This document shows positions 26,532 through 35,206 of a stretch of DNA of 64,000 nucleotides, one piece after another (within the stretch, counting starts at the first letter, position 1; every line of letters starts with the position of its first letter). A program made the translations under genes and the position numbers. The stretch covers positions 124,001-188,000 of the forward strand of contig JASJAR010000002.1 in assembly GCA_030066905.1 (NCBI GenBank), in the 5' to 3' direction. The notes below the pieces were generated by a model. It was not told the DNA's origin and did no database searches. It saw only the letters and a program-made list of their open reading frames with translations. This DNA is from Paracoccaceae bacterium (GTDB taxonomy: Bacteria; Pseudomonadota; Alphaproteobacteria; Rhodobacterales; Rhodobacteraceae).

Positions 26532-28172
26532 TTACATATTGGGGTAATTCGGCCCGTCCCCGCCCTGGGGCACGGTCCAGGTGATGTTCTGGGTCGGGTC
26601 CTTGATGTCGCAGGTCTTGCAGTGGACGCAGTTCTGGAAATTGATCTGGAACCGCGTCTCGTCGCCTTCGCCGACATATTCGTAGACCCCTGCGGGGCAA
26701 TAGCGCGCCGACGGCCCGCCATAGTCTCCAAGCTCGACCGGAACGGGCAGGTCCGGGTCGGCGAGATTCAGATGCGCCGGCTGGCTCTCCTCATGATTGG
26801 TGAAGGAATAGGAGACATTGGTGAGCCGGTCGAACGACAGAACCCCGTCGGGCTTGGGATAGTCGATAGGCTTGTGCTTTCCGGCCTTGCCCGTCGCCGC
26901 CGCATCCGTTTTGCCGTGCTTCAGCGTGCCGAGAATCGACAGGCCGATCTGGTTCGTCCACATGTCGATCCCGCCGACTGTCAGGGACGCGAGAAGACCG
27001 TTGTTCGACCAAAGCGGTTTGACGTTGCGCACCCGCTTGAGGTCCCGACCTACCGGCCCTTCGCGAAGCTCTCGGTCATAGCCGGCCAGGTCGTCCGTCG
27101 AACCGGCCTTGATCGCATCATGGGCGTGTTCGGCCGCAGCGATCCCCGAGAGCATCGCATTGTGATTGCCCTTGATGCGCGGGACATTCACGAGCCCCAC
27201 CGAACAGCCAAGGAGCGCACCGCCGGGAAATGCCGCTTTCGGCATCGACTGGAAGCCGCCTTCGGAAATCGCGCGGGCCCCGTAGGCGATGCGTTTTCCC
27301 CCCTTCAGGAGGTCGGCCACCATCGGGTGATGCTTGAACCGCTGAAACTCCATGTAGGGGTAGAGATGCGGGTTCTCGTAGTTGAGATGCACCACGAAGC
27401 CGACATAGACTTGGTTGTTGTCGAGGTGGTAGATGAAGCTCCCGCCACCGGCGTTCGATCCCAGTGGCCAGCCCATCGTATGGGTCACCGTGCCGGGGCG
27501 GTGTTTCTCGGGGTCAATCTCCCAGAGTTCCTTCATGCCGAGGCCGTACTTTTGCGGCTCCGCGTCGGCATCGAGGGCGTATTTCGCGATCACCTGTTTC
27601 GAAAGCGAGCCGCGGACGCCCTCGGCAAGCATCACGTACTTGCCGCGGAGCTCCATGCCCGGCTCGTAGCCGTCGCCGATGGAACCGTCGGGGTTCCGCC
27701 CGAACTCCCCCGCGATCACGCCGGCCACCCGGTCGCCATCGAGGACGAGTTCGGAGCACGACATGCCGGGGAAGATCTCCACCCCCAGAGCCTCGGCCTC
27801 ACCGGCCATCCAGCGGCAGACGTTGCCCATCGAGACGATGTAGGTGCCGTGGTTCGACATCAGCGGCGGCATCAGAGCGGTGGGGATGCGCAGGGCGCCG
27901 GCCTCGCCCAGCATGAAAAAGTTGTCCGACGTCACTGGGACATCGACGGGGGCACCCCTCTTCCTCCAGTCGGGGAGCAGCGCATCGAGGCCGGACGTGT
28001 CGAGTACCGCACCCGACAGGATATGCGCGCCGACCTCGGACCCCTTTTCGAGGACGACGACATCGAGGTCGGGGTCGAGCTGCTTCAGACGGATCGCGGC
28101 GGACAGGCCTGCAGGCCCTGCACCGACAATCACCACGTCGTAGTCCATCGATTCGCGTGTCACTTCGGCCAT
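26532..28172 (-). CDS. Electron transfer flavoprotein-ubiquinone oxidoreductase
   Basis: Membrane-associated ETF-QO of 546 residues. It takes electrons from ETF, which is loaded by acyl-CoA dehydrogenases and dehydrogenases of other pathways, and passes them to ubiquinone. The FAD site is DVVIVGAGPAGLSAAIRLKQ. The [4Fe-4S] cluster ligands are the C-terminal Cys in RYCPAGVYEYV and in CVHCKTCDIKDPTQN. The quinone-binding region includes GGSFIYHLDNNQVYVGFV. The length is standard for the alphaproteobacterial enzyme. An upstream gap of 167 bases to the divergent greA holds the promoters. The acyl-CoA dehydrogenase at 37.6 kb would be one source of electrons. Confidence 0.95.
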   Translation of the reverse strand: MAEVTRESMDYDVVIVGAGPAGLSAAIRLKQLDPDLDVVVLEKGSEVGAHILSGAVLDTSGLDALLPDWRKRGAPVDVPVTSDNFFMLGEAGALRIPTALMPPLMSNHGTYIVSMGNVCRWMAGEAEALGVEIFPGMSCSELVLDGDRVAGVIAGEFGRNPDGSIGDGYEPGMELRGKYVMLAEGVRGSLSKQVIAKYALDADAEPQKYGLGMKELWEIDPEKHRPGTVTHTMGWPLGSNAGGGSFIYHLDNNQVYVGFVVHLNYENPHLYPYMEFQRFKHHPMVADLLKGGKRIAYGARAISEGGFQSMPKAAFPGGALLGCSVGLVNVPRIKGNHNAMLSGIAAAEHAHDAIKAGSTDDLAGYDRELREGPVGRDLKRVRNVKPLWSNNGLLASLTVGGIDMWTNQIGLSILGTLKHGKTDAAATGKAGKHKPIDYPKPDGVLSFDRLTNVSYSFTNHEESQPAHLNLADPDLPVPVELGDYGGPSARYCPAGVYEYVGEGDETRFQINFQNCVHCKTCDIKDPTQNITWTVPQGGDGPNYPNM

Positions 28173-28339
28173 GCCGTCCTCGCCTTGCCGGAAATCGCGC
28201 GGACGCTAGCCGGGCGGTATCTGAGGGTCAACGCTCCGGCAGGTTTCGGCGGGGGTCTGACGCAACGAAACCGGGACTTGCCGGGCGCCTTGATTTTTGA
28301 TTGTGTCACACGACCCTACCGAACCCACGGTTTTACCCC

Positions 28340-28810
28340 ATGGACAAAATTCCTTTGACCCGCGCGGGCCAGACCGCGCTCTCTGAAGAATTGAAGCAAC
28401 TCAAAACGGTCGAGCGGCCCACCGTGATCAAGGCGATTGCCGAGGCCCGCGAGCATGGCGATCTGTCGGAGAATGCCGAGTACCATGCCGCGCGCGAGAA
28501 GCAGAGCTTTATCGAGGGCCGGGTCAAGGAGCTCGAAGGTATCCTTTCGTTGGCCGATGTCATCGACCCCGCGAAGCTCTCCGGCGCAATCAAGTTCGGT
28601 GCCACCGTCCGGCTTGTCGACGAGGACACCGAGGAGGAAAAGACTTATCAAATCGTCGGCGAGCCGGAGGCGGATATCGAAGCTGGCCGGCTCAATGTCA
28701 GATCCCCCCTGGCCCGCGCCCTGATCGGCAAGGAGGAAGGCGACAGCGTCGAGGTGCGGACACCGGGCGGCGAGAAATCCTACGAAGTGCTCAAGGTCGA
28801 GTTCGTCTAA
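28340..28810 (+). CDS. greA: Transcription elongation factor GreA
   Basis: A 156-residue factor that restarts backtracked RNA polymerase by stimulating transcript cleavage. The N-terminal coiled coil carries [16 protein letters not shown] with the paired acidic tip residues, and the C-terminal FKBP-like domain has [41 protein letters not shown] and [15 protein letters not shown]. Start chosen at 28340 ([10 protein letters not shown]) because the family begins here; an in-frame extension to 28301 adds 13 unlike residues. The next gene starts 15 bases after its stop, so the two are likely cotranscribed. Confidence 0.96.
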   Translation: MDKIPLTRAGQTALSEELKQLKTVERPTVIKAIAEAREHGDLSENAEYHAAREKQSFIEGRVKELEGILSLADVIDPAKLSGAIKFGATVRLVDEDTEEEKTYQIVGEPEADIEAGRLNVRSPLARALIGKEEGDSVEVRTPGGEKSYEVLKVEFV

Positions 28811-28824
28811 CGCGGAGGCCCATC

Positions 28825-29811
28825 GTGGCGGAAGACAGCGGCAAGTCGGGCTTCCGGCTTGGGGTATTCGACGGCGGCGTGGAGCGGGCCGGACTCCGGC
28901 CGGGCGAGGCGCTGGCGCTCGGTCTCGCCGCGCTCTGGGGCGTGCTGGCCCTTCTCTACCTCGCCTCCGCCGCCGGCCCCGATACCGGTCCAGATCCGCT
29001 GCGGCGTCTGATGGCGGTGCTGGTGATCTTCCTTCCGGCCGGCCTCGTATGGCTCGCGGTGTCCATGCGTCAGACCGCGCGCGACGTCGAGGCCCAGGGC
29101 AATGCGCTGCAAGCCGCGCTCGATCAGTTCCGCAAGGCCGAGGCCCAGAGGTCGCAGAGTTCGATCGTCGGGCTTCGACCCGCGACCGCCGCCGCCCGGC
29201 CCGGTCCGGAAACGGGACCGCCGGTGCCACCGGCAGGGCGAAGCGGAACCCGCGCCTTCGCGACGCCCGCGCCGCCGCCGGAGCCCGATGGCGACCGACC
29301 GGATGCCGCGCCGGGTCTCTTCGCCGAACCGGCCCCCGACCCTCTGCCGCTCGATGTCTTCATCCGCGCGCTGCATTTTCCCGAGACGGCCGAGGACGCC
29401 GCGGGGTTCGAAGCGCTGCGCCGCGGTCTCCGCCATCCGACATCGGGCAAGGTCGTTCAGGCCGCTCAGGACATGCTGACCGCCCTGTCGCAGGACGGCA
29501 TCTACATGGACGACCTGATCCCCGACCGCGCCAAGCCCGAGACCTGGCGGCGGTTCGCCAAGGGCGAGCGCGGCCGGGTGGTTTCCGAACTCGGCGGAAT
29601 CCGCGACCGTGCCGCGCTTGCGCTTTCGGCCCGGCGGATGCGCGAGGAACCGATCTTCCGCGACACCGCGCACCATTTCCTGCGGTCCTTCGACCAGACG
29701 CTGGTGCGGATCGAACCCGAGGCGACGGACGCGGAACTCGCCCGTCTGTCGGAAACCCGGTCCGCCCGTGCCTTCATGCTGATCGGGCGCGTCACGGGGA
29801 TGTTCGACTGA
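28825..29811 (+). CDS. Conserved membrane protein of unknown function, greA-linked
   Basis: A 328-residue protein starting at GTG 28825 with a CGCGGAGG site upstream. Two transmembrane helices lie near residues 28-49 (ALALGLAALWGVLALLYLAS) and 62-80 (LMAVLVIFLPAGLVWLAVSM). A short coiled segment (TARDVEAQGNALQAALDQFRKAEAQ), a Pro/Ala-rich linker (about 115-175) and a helical C-terminal domain (about 180-328, with LPLDVFIRALHFPETAEDAAGF and FRDTAHHFLRSFDQTL) follow. It is found beside greA in related Rhodobacterales. Most of the protein is on one side of the membrane, probably cytoplasmic. I know no function. Confidence 0.7.
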   Translation: MAEDSGKSGFRLGVFDGGVERAGLRPGEALALGLAALWGVLALLYLASAAGPDTGPDPLRRLMAVLVIFLPAGLVWLAVSMRQTARDVEAQGNALQAALDQFRKAEAQRSQSSIVGLRPATAAARPGPETGPPVPPAGRSGTRAFATPAPPPEPDGDRPDAAPGLFAEPAPDPLPLDVFIRALHFPETAEDAAGFEALRRGLRHPTSGKVVQAAQDMLTALSQDGIYMDDLIPDRAKPETWRRFAKGERGRVVSELGGIRDRAALALSARRMREEPIFRDTAHHFLRSFDQTLVRIEPEATDAELARLSETRSARAFMLIGRVTGMFD

Positions 29812-29823
29812 GGCGATATCCGC

Positions 29824-31089
29824 TCAGAACCCGAAGCCCGCATAGGGCAGATAGCGCACCGGATCGCCAGGCCGGATATGCGCCGCGCCGTCGGCTAGTT
29901 CCACGAGACCCTGGGCCCAGGAAAGCCCCGAAATCCGGCCCGACCCTTCCGAGGCGAAGACCTCCGCCGCGCCGTCGCCAGTCAGACGGGCGCGCAAAAA
30001 CTCCCGGCGTCCGGGTTTCTTGCGCTTCTCGAAGGCAGCCGGGACGGTGACGGCGAAAGGCTCGGTCCAGCCCTCGCCGGAGAGCACGCCGACGGCGGGT
30101 CGCGCGAAAACGAGGGCGCAAACGAGGGCCGCCACCGGGTTGCCGGGCAAACCCATCACCGGCACCCCATCCCACATCGCAAGCGCCAGCGGGCGGCCCG
30201 GCTTCAGTGCAATACGCCAGGACGTGAGGTGACCTTCGGCCGCGAGGATCGCCGAGACATGGTCCTCGTCGCCCGCCGACGCCCCGCCGGAGGTCAGAAT
30301 CAGATCGGCCTCCGCCGCGCCCCGGTCGAGGGCGGCGCGGACGGCGCCGCGGTCGTCTCGCGCGTGACCGAGATCGACCGGCGTGGCGCCCCAGGCCCGG
30401 GCCAGTGCGAGAAGCATCGGGCGGTTGGCATCGAAGGTGCGGGCGGGGTCGTCCGTCGCTCCCGGGCCGGCCAGTTCGTCGCCGGTCGAGAGAACCGCGA
30501 TGCGCAAGGGGTGGCAGACCTCGACCTTCGCCGTTCCGGTCGCCGCCAGAAGGGCGAGGTCGGGGGGTCTCAGGCGACAGCCTGCCCGCAGGATATCGGC
30601 GCCGGCGGCCACATCCTCGCCAGCAGCACGGGTGTTCGCCCCCCGCCGCATCCCCGTCTCGAACGCCACGCGATGCCCGTCGGTCGTCACGTCCTCTTCG
30701 AGCACCACGGTGTCCACGCCGTCTGGGATCAGCGCGCCGGTGAGAATGCGGATGGCATGACCGGGCGGCACGGCACCGCGAAACGGCGCTCCGGCGGCGG
30801 CACGCCCCTCCAAAAGGGGCAGCGTCGCGTCGCCTTCCCCAAGAGCGTCACGGGCAAACCCGTAACCGTCGACGGCGGCGTTCGCTCCGGGCGGGTTGGC
30901 CCGGCGCGCGGTCTGATCCGCGGCCAGGACCCGGCCGAGCGCGGCTTCCAACGGCAGTGTCTGCGTCCCGACGACAGGATGCAGGGCGGCGCGCAAACGG
31001 GCGAGCGCCTCGTCGACCGGCGTCCAGTCGACGCCGGGGGGCAGCGCGAAGCAGTCGTTCTTGAGGCGTGGCGGGGTCAGGCGGGACAC
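29824..31089 (-). CDS. moeA: Molybdopterin molybdotransferase MoeA
   Basis: Enzyme of 421 residues that inserts molybdate into adenylated molybdopterin. Domain order is normal: N-terminal NAAVDGYGFARD and AGAPFRGAVPPGHAIRILTGALIPDG, the central MoCF-biosynthesis fold with RIAVLSTGDELAGPG, LILTSGGASAGDEDH and WRIALKPGRPLALAMW, then GLPGNPVAALVCA and the C-terminal beta domain. The start is a GTG at 31089 (MSRLTPPRLKNDCFALPPGVDW), typical for the Rhodobacterales subgroup, and overlaps the upstream gene by 13 bases. It is the last gene of the fdhD-mobA-mobB-moeA operon. Confidence 0.93.
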   Translation of the reverse strand: MSRLTPPRLKNDCFALPPGVDWTPVDEALARLRAALHPVVGTQTLPLEAALGRVLAADQTARRANPPGANAAVDGYGFARDALGEGDATLPLLEGRAAAGAPFRGAVPPGHAIRILTGALIPDGVDTVVLEEDVTTDGHRVAFETGMRRGANTRAAGEDVAAGADILRAGCRLRPPDLALLAATGTAKVEVCHPLRIAVLSTGDELAGPGATDDPARTFDANRPMLLALARAWGATPVDLGHARDDRGAVRAALDRGAAEADLILTSGGASAGDEDHVSAILAAEGHLTSWRIALKPGRPLALAMWDGVPVMGLPGNPVAALVCALVFARPAVGVLSGEGWTEPFAVTVPAAFEKRKKPGRREFLRARLTGDGAAEVFASEGSGRISGLSWAQGLVELADGAAHIRPGDPVRYLPYAGFGF

Positions 31090-31931
31090 AACGCGCCTTT
31101 CAGGGTTTCCTCCTGGCCGACCCCGAGGATCCAGCCCTCGACCGGCGCCTCAACCGACATCATCGCGGAAAGTTCGCCCGGCGACAGCCGCGAGAGCGCC
31201 CGGGCGAGAAGACGCACCTGGGCGCGATCCTTGATCGGGTCGCCCTCGGCGCGCACTGCGCCGGCCAGAAGCGAAGGCCAGATCTCCGCGAAAACAACCG
31301 GGCCGCCCGGCTCTTCGAAGGGCCAGACCCGGACATCTGCGCCGAAGCGCGCCCGCAGCCTCGACAGCATTGCCATGCCCGTCATCGCCTGACCGCCGAC
31401 GGCACCGGCCCCGCCCATCTGCCAGCAGGTGAAGGCGCCGTTCGCTCGCGCCTCGGTGGTGCGCCGTTCGCGCTGCCCGTGACGTCCGTCACGCTCGGCC
31501 TTGGTGCGCGGCAGATGCGGGACGTCCACCTTTAGCCCGTTGAACCAGAATGGACCGACACCGGGAAAGCGCGCGTTTAACGCTCCGGCCAGTTGAAAGC
31601 GAGTATTGGCCCGCGGTTCGTCTGCAAGATTGTCGGCGTAGAAGTCCCAAAGGTCGAGCGGCGATCCGGGGCCGACGATTGCGGCGCAAAAACCTTCGGG
31701 GTAGCCGAAGGGGAAGTCGAAGCCGACCATCAGCCGACGCCCCGCCGCGCATTCGGCTTCGATCAACCCTTCAAGCCAGCGCCCGGCAAGGGACCGGTTG
31801 CGGAGGTAGACCGGTTCAGCTTCCGCCCCGCCCCGCACCAACCCCGCCCAGATCGCGTCCTTCCGGGGCCGGGGCCCGGTATCGTTTCCGGCGGACCAAT
31901 CGATGACGCAAACCGTATCGAACCCCGTCAC
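31077..31931 (-). CDS. Unknown protein in the molybdenum cofactor operon (DUF429-like)
   Basis: A 284-residue soluble protein starting MTGFDTVCVIDWSAGNDTGPRPRKDAIW. The opening beta strand with its Asp, followed by LMVGFDFPFGYPEGF in the next part, resembles RNase H-fold proteins of the DUF429 type, but I cannot match it to a characterised enzyme. No signal peptide or membrane segment. Both neighbours are Moco genes. Its start overlaps mobB (ATGA) and its end overlaps moeA by 13 bases, so translation is coupled to both. Similar proteins are seen at this place in other Rhodobacterales, sometimes labelled as molybdopterin-guanine dinucleotide synthesis. That label rests on position. Confidence 0.7.
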   Translation of the reverse strand: MTGFDTVCVIDWSAGNDTGPRPRKDAIWAGLVRGGAEAEPVYLRNRSLAGRWLEGLIEAECAAGRRLMVGFDFPFGYPEGFCAAIVGPGSPLDLWDFYADNLADEPRANTRFQLAGALNARFPGVGPFWFNGLKVDVPHLPRTKAERDGRHGQRERRTTEARANGAFTCWQMGGAGAVGGQAMTGMAMLSRLRARFGADVRVWPFEEPGGPVVFAEIWPSLLAGAVRAEGDPIKDRAQVRLLARALSRLSPGELSAMMSVEAPVEGWILGVGQEETLKGALCPA

Positions 31932-32422
31932 AGCCCGACCTCCGCAGCAATGAAGTCGGCAATCGACACGGTATCGTCGAGGTTGAAGACAGGACGGCCA
32001 TAGCCGTCGATGGCCGTATCGGCGGCGATGGCGCGGATTGTGGTGTCGCCAGGCGCGATGAGGTCGTTCCCGGTCTCGGCCCGGAACGCCTCGATCTTGG
32101 GGTGCCGGTCGCGCTTGTAGCCCTCGACAAGGAGGAGATCGACTGGCGAAATCCGCGCAATGAGGTCGTCGAGCGCCGGTTCGGGGGCACCGCGCAACTC
32201 ATGCATCAGGGCGAAGCGGGCCCCCGAGGACAGCAAAACCTCCGTCGCCCCCGCATTGCGGTGACGGAAACTGTCCTTGCCGGGGTGGTCGACGTCGAAC
32301 GTGTGGTGGGCATGCTTGATCGTGGAGACCGAGCTGCCACGGGCGACGAATTCGGCGACGAGCCGTTCCATGAGGCCGGTCTTGCCTGCGTTCTTCCAGC
32401 CGACCACCCCCCAGATCTTCAT
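31928..32422 (-). CDS. mobB: Molybdopterin-guanine dinucleotide biosynthesis adaptor MobB
   Basis: A 164-residue P-loop GTPase-like protein. The Walker A motif is GWKNAGKTGLMERLV close to the N-terminus (MKIWGVVGWKN). It is followed by STIKHAHHTFDVDHPGKDSFRHRNAG and LLLVEGYKRDRHPKIE, all typical of MobB. It assists MobA in attaching GMP to Mo-molybdopterin, but is not essential in E. coli. It overlaps mobA upstream by the ATGA junction and the unknown gene downstream by ATGA. Confidence 0.94.
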   Translation of the reverse strand: MKIWGVVGWKNAGKTGLMERLVAEFVARGSSVSTIKHAHHTFDVDHPGKDSFRHRNAGATEVLLSSGARFALMHELRGAPEPALDDLIARISPVDLLLVEGYKRDRHPKIEAFRAETGNDLIAPGDTTIRAIAADTAIDGYGRPVFNLDDTVSIADFIAAEVGL

Positions 32423-33009
32423 CCGGCGATCCCCTCGGCAATGGCGAGGTCCTCGGGCGTATTGACGTTGAAGAAGGGGTCGATCTCGCCCGAGGGGAAA
32501 TCGGCATAGGCCGTACCATGCCGGTCGGTCCAGGCAAGGACCTTGCGGGTGCCCGCTTTGAGCGCATCGCGCAGGTCGTCGCGCAGAGCGACGGGCCAGT
32601 AGCCGAAGGTCGGGTGGCGGCCATCAGTTGTGCGCGCAAGTGCGATGGGCGCGTTCGCAGCCGCCGCTTCCAGGCGCCGAACGAGGTCCTCGGGAAAAAA
32701 CGGCGTGTCCCAGGCGGCGGTTACGATATGGCTCGCACCTTCGTCCGCCGCCCAGTCGAGACCGGCGAGGACGCCGGCGAGTGGCCCCAGAAACCCGTCG
32801 ACGCTGTCGGCGAGGACCGGCAGGCCCAGCGCGTCGAACCGCGACGGCTCGCCGTTTGCGTTGAGTGCGACGGCCGAAACCTGTGGCCGCAGCCGGGCGA
32901 TGACGCGGTCGAGGATCGTCTCCTCGCCGAGGCGCAAAAGCCCCTTGTCTGCTCCGCCCATGCGCCGGGCGAGGCCGCCTCCAAGGATCACGCCGGGCGG
33001 TATGGTCAT
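32419..33009 (-). CDS. mobA: Molybdenum cofactor guanylyltransferase MobA
   Basis: A 196-residue nucleotidyltransferase that links GMP to Mo-molybdopterin, forming the bis-MGD cofactor used by formate dehydrogenases and DMSO-reductase family enzymes. The GTP-binding N-terminal motif is VILGGGLARRMGGADKGLLRLG. Further landmarks are LADSVDGFLGPLAGVLAGLDW, the divalent metal region TAAWDTPFF and the C-terminal DPFFNVNTPEDLA. Start ATG overlaps the fdhD stop (ATGA). Together with fdhD it suggests that a bis-MGD formate dehydrogenase is encoded elsewhere in this genome. Confidence 0.95.
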   Translation of the reverse strand: MTIPPGVILGGGLARRMGGADKGLLRLGEETILDRVIARLRPQVSAVALNANGEPSRFDALGLPVLADSVDGFLGPLAGVLAGLDWAADEGASHIVTAAWDTPFFPEDLVRRLEAAAANAPIALARTTDGRHPTFGYWPVALRDDLRDALKAGTRKVLAWTDRHGTAYADFPSGEIDPFFNVNTPEDLAIAEGIAG

Positions 33010-33890
33010 TCTGCCGCGCTCTTTCTGCGGTGGCGCCGGTCTTCCTCGGCCACCGACCCCGGGTCGGCATCGCGCAGAAGCCGCTCCTCCCCTGACAGAC
33101 AGACGAACCGCCGCCCCCGCATCCGCCCGATGAGGGTCAGTCCGACCTCCCGGGCGATCTCCACCCCCCAGGCGGTGAACCCCGAGCGCGACGCGAGCAC
33201 CGGAATGCCCATAAGCGCGGTCTTGATGACCATCTCCGACGTCAGGCGGCCGGTGGTGTAAAGTATCTTATCGTCCGGCGCGACGCTTTCGGAAAGCATC
33301 CAGCCGGCGATCTTGTCCACCGCGTTATGGCGCCCGACGTCTTCCATATAGACCAACGGGCGGTCCTCTCGGCACAAGACCGTCCCGTGGATCGCACCGG
33401 CTTCAAGATAGAGCGACGGGGTGCGGTTGATGGTGTCGGCAAGGGTGTATAGCCAGGACGTGCGAACCTCCGTTGCCGGCAGGGTCAGCCCGTCGAGCCC
33501 CTCCATCATGTCGCCGAAGACCGTCCCCACCGCACAGCCCGAGGTGCGGGTCTTCTTCTTCAGCTTCTCTTCGTAGCTTGTCGCGCCATCGGTCCGCACC
33601 ACGACGGTTTCGAGGTCGTCGTCGTAGTCGACGCCGGTCACCGCCTCGTCGTCGCGCAGCATCCCCTGGTTCTTCAGAAACCCCAGCGCCAGATATTCGG
33701 GGTAGTCCCCGATGGTCATTGCGGTAACGATCTCCTGACCGTTGAGAAAGATTGTGAGCGGGCGTTCCTCGACCACTGAAATCGGGGCCTCGGCGCCGGT
33801 CTGGTCCGTCCCGGTCACGGCGCGGGTCAGCCCCGCGCGCCCCGGATCGGGGGCGATGAGGTAGTGACCCGGACCGTCGCGACGCGCCAT
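33006..33890 (-). CDS. fdhD: Formate dehydrogenase sulfurtransferase FdhD
   Basis: FdhD carries sulfur from IscS to the molybdenum centre of formate dehydrogenase. The chosen start, ATG 33890 (MARRDGPGHYL), has GAGGG just upstream; a GTG at 33911 is an alternative. 294 residues. Motifs are EERPLTIFLNGQEIVTAMTIGDYPEYLALGF (first part), RTSGCAVGTVFG with a single Cys at the place of the sulfur-accepting Cys (E. coli has two), and VGRHNAVDKIAGWML. Position agrees with the essential Cys, so loss of the second is not a concern. First gene of the five-gene leftward Moco operon, divergent from azlC across 57 bases. Confidence 0.94.
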   Translation of the reverse strand: MARRDGPGHYLIAPDPGRAGLTRAVTGTDQTGAEAPISVVEERPLTIFLNGQEIVTAMTIGDYPEYLALGFLKNQGMLRDDEAVTGVDYDDDLETVVVRTDGATSYEEKLKKKTRTSGCAVGTVFGDMMEGLDGLTLPATEVRTSWLYTLADTINRTPSLYLEAGAIHGTVLCREDRPLVYMEDVGRHNAVDKIAGWMLSESVAPDDKILYTTGRLTSEMVIKTALMGIPVLASRSGFTAWGVEIAREVGLTLIGRMRGRRFVCLSGEERLLRDADPGSVAEEDRRHRRKSAAE

Positions 33891-33947
33891 TTGAACCCTC
33901 TGTTGATCCACGCTATCGGAACCCGGTCCTTACTCTAGGCGCTGGTC

Positions 33948-34655
33948 ATGGCATCCACCACACGAAAATCTCCCTACTGGCGGGGGGTCCGCGACGGGAT
34001 GCCCTATCTTATCGTGATCGGCCCCTTCGCTTTGCTCTTCGGCGTGGTGGCGACCGAAGCGGGGTTCTCCGTCGCCCAGACCATGGGTTTCACGGTGCTC
34101 GTCATCGCCGGCGCTGCGCAGTTCACCGCCGTCCAGCTTCTGTCGGAGAATGCGCCGGTCTGGGTCGTGCTGACCGCCTCGCTCGGGGTCAACCTCAGGA
34201 TGGCGATGTACTCGGCCAGCCTCACACCCCATCTCGGAGCGGCCCCGCTCTGGCAGCGCGCGCTTGTGGCCTATCTAAACGTCGATCAGAGCTTTGCGAC
34301 AGCGAGCCTCACCTATGAGCGCGAGCCACAGATGGCAGTGTCCGACAAGGTCGCGTACTTTCTCGGGGTAATGAGCCACATGGCGCCGGTCTGGTACCTC
34401 TTCACCTGGATCGGCGCCGTGGCCGGTGCCGCCATCCCGCCCGAATTCGCGCTCGATTTTGCACTGCCGATCACGTTTCTGGCCCTCGTCGCCCCGGCGG
34501 TCCGGACGCTCGCGCATCTCGCCGCAGCGGTGGTGGCGGTGCTCGCAGCCCTCCTCGCCGCAGGCCTGCCCCCTGGCACGGGCATCCTTCTTGCGGGGCT
34601 TCTCGGCATGGTCACCGGTGCCGAAACCGAGCGGCGGATGGAGCGACGGCGATGA
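33948..34655 (+). CDS. azlC: Branched-chain amino acid exporter large subunit (AzlC/YgaZ)
   Basis: A 235-residue inner-membrane protein of the AzlC family with several hydrophobic helices and the family sequences GVRDGMPYLIVIGPFALLFG, AAQFTAVQLL and NLRMAMYSASLTPHL. With the AzlD subunit it exports branched-chain amino acids or similar small amino acids, by analogy with BrnFE of Corynebacterium. Its TGA overlaps the AzlD start (ATGA). Substrate here is not provable. No regulator of the Lrp type is adjacent. Confidence 0.9.
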   Translation: MASTTRKSPYWRGVRDGMPYLIVIGPFALLFGVVATEAGFSVAQTMGFTVLVIAGAAQFTAVQLLSENAPVWVVLTASLGVNLRMAMYSASLTPHLGAAPLWQRALVAYLNVDQSFATASLTYEREPQMAVSDKVAYFLGVMSHMAPVWYLFTWIGAVAGAAIPPEFALDFALPITFLALVAPAVRTLAHLAAAVVAVLAALLAAGLPPGTGILLAGLLGMVTGAETERRMERRR

Positions 34656-34984
34656 CGGTCGGAAGCGGAACGATCTGGCTCGTCATCGGCCTTCTCGGGA
34701 TTGGCACGTTCCTCCTGAGATTTTCCTTTTTGGGGCTCGTCGGCGACAGGAGGTTGCCGGCCTGGGTGCTGCGGCACCTGCGTTACACCCCTGTCGCCTT
34801 CCTACCGGCCATCGCCGCGCCGCTGGTTCTTTGGCCGGCGGCAACCGACGGCATGCCGGACCCCGCACGACTGGCGGCCGCCGGTGTGACGCTGGCGGTT
34901 GGCTTTCTGTCGAAGAATGTCCTTCTCGCGATCGTCGCGGGGCTTTTCGCCCTCTATGGCGGTCTCGCAGTTCTGCCGGGCTGA
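34652..34984 (+). CDS. azlD: Branched-chain amino acid exporter small subunit (AzlD/YgaH)
   Basis: A 110-residue protein with about four transmembrane helices: the first is IWLVIGLLGIGTFLLRFSFL, the last SKNVLLAIVAGLFALYGGLAV. RYTPVAFLPAIAAPLVLW matches the AzlD family. It starts in the overlap with azlC and is its partner. The gene ends at a region with a palindromic repeat. Confidence 0.9.
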   Translation: MTVGSGTIWLVIGLLGIGTFLLRFSFLGLVGDRRLPAWVLRHLRYTPVAFLPAIAAPLVLWPAATDGMPDPARLAAAGVTLAVGFLSKNVLLAIVAGLFALYGGLAVLPG

Positions 34985-35080
34985 ACGGCGGCGGGCACCA
35001 CGACGGAGGCAACCGCTTAAGGCGTTTCCGGCGCATTTGGCGGACATTCGTTGCTCCGCCCATCGCAAGAAACGCGAGCG

Positions 35081-35124
35081 TCCCGGGCTTGCCCCCGCCT
35101 GCCCCCGGATCACGTCCGGGGCAT
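35081..35124. repeat. Short palindromic intergenic repeat, partial copy
   Basis: Contains TCCCGGGCTTGCCCCC and the perfect hairpin CCCCGGA-TCACG-TCCGGGG (35103-35121) in the 222-base gap after azlD. It is a shorter or decayed version of the paired palindromes at 4100-4168 and 41891-41962. The remainder of this gap shows nothing else I can name. Confidence 0.6.
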
Positions 35125-35206
35125 GTTGCGAGATGACCTGTGAATGCAAAGCGTAAACGACCGCGCCACGCGAAAGGCCAACGAGCCGGCCCAACCGATC
35201 CCTGCG

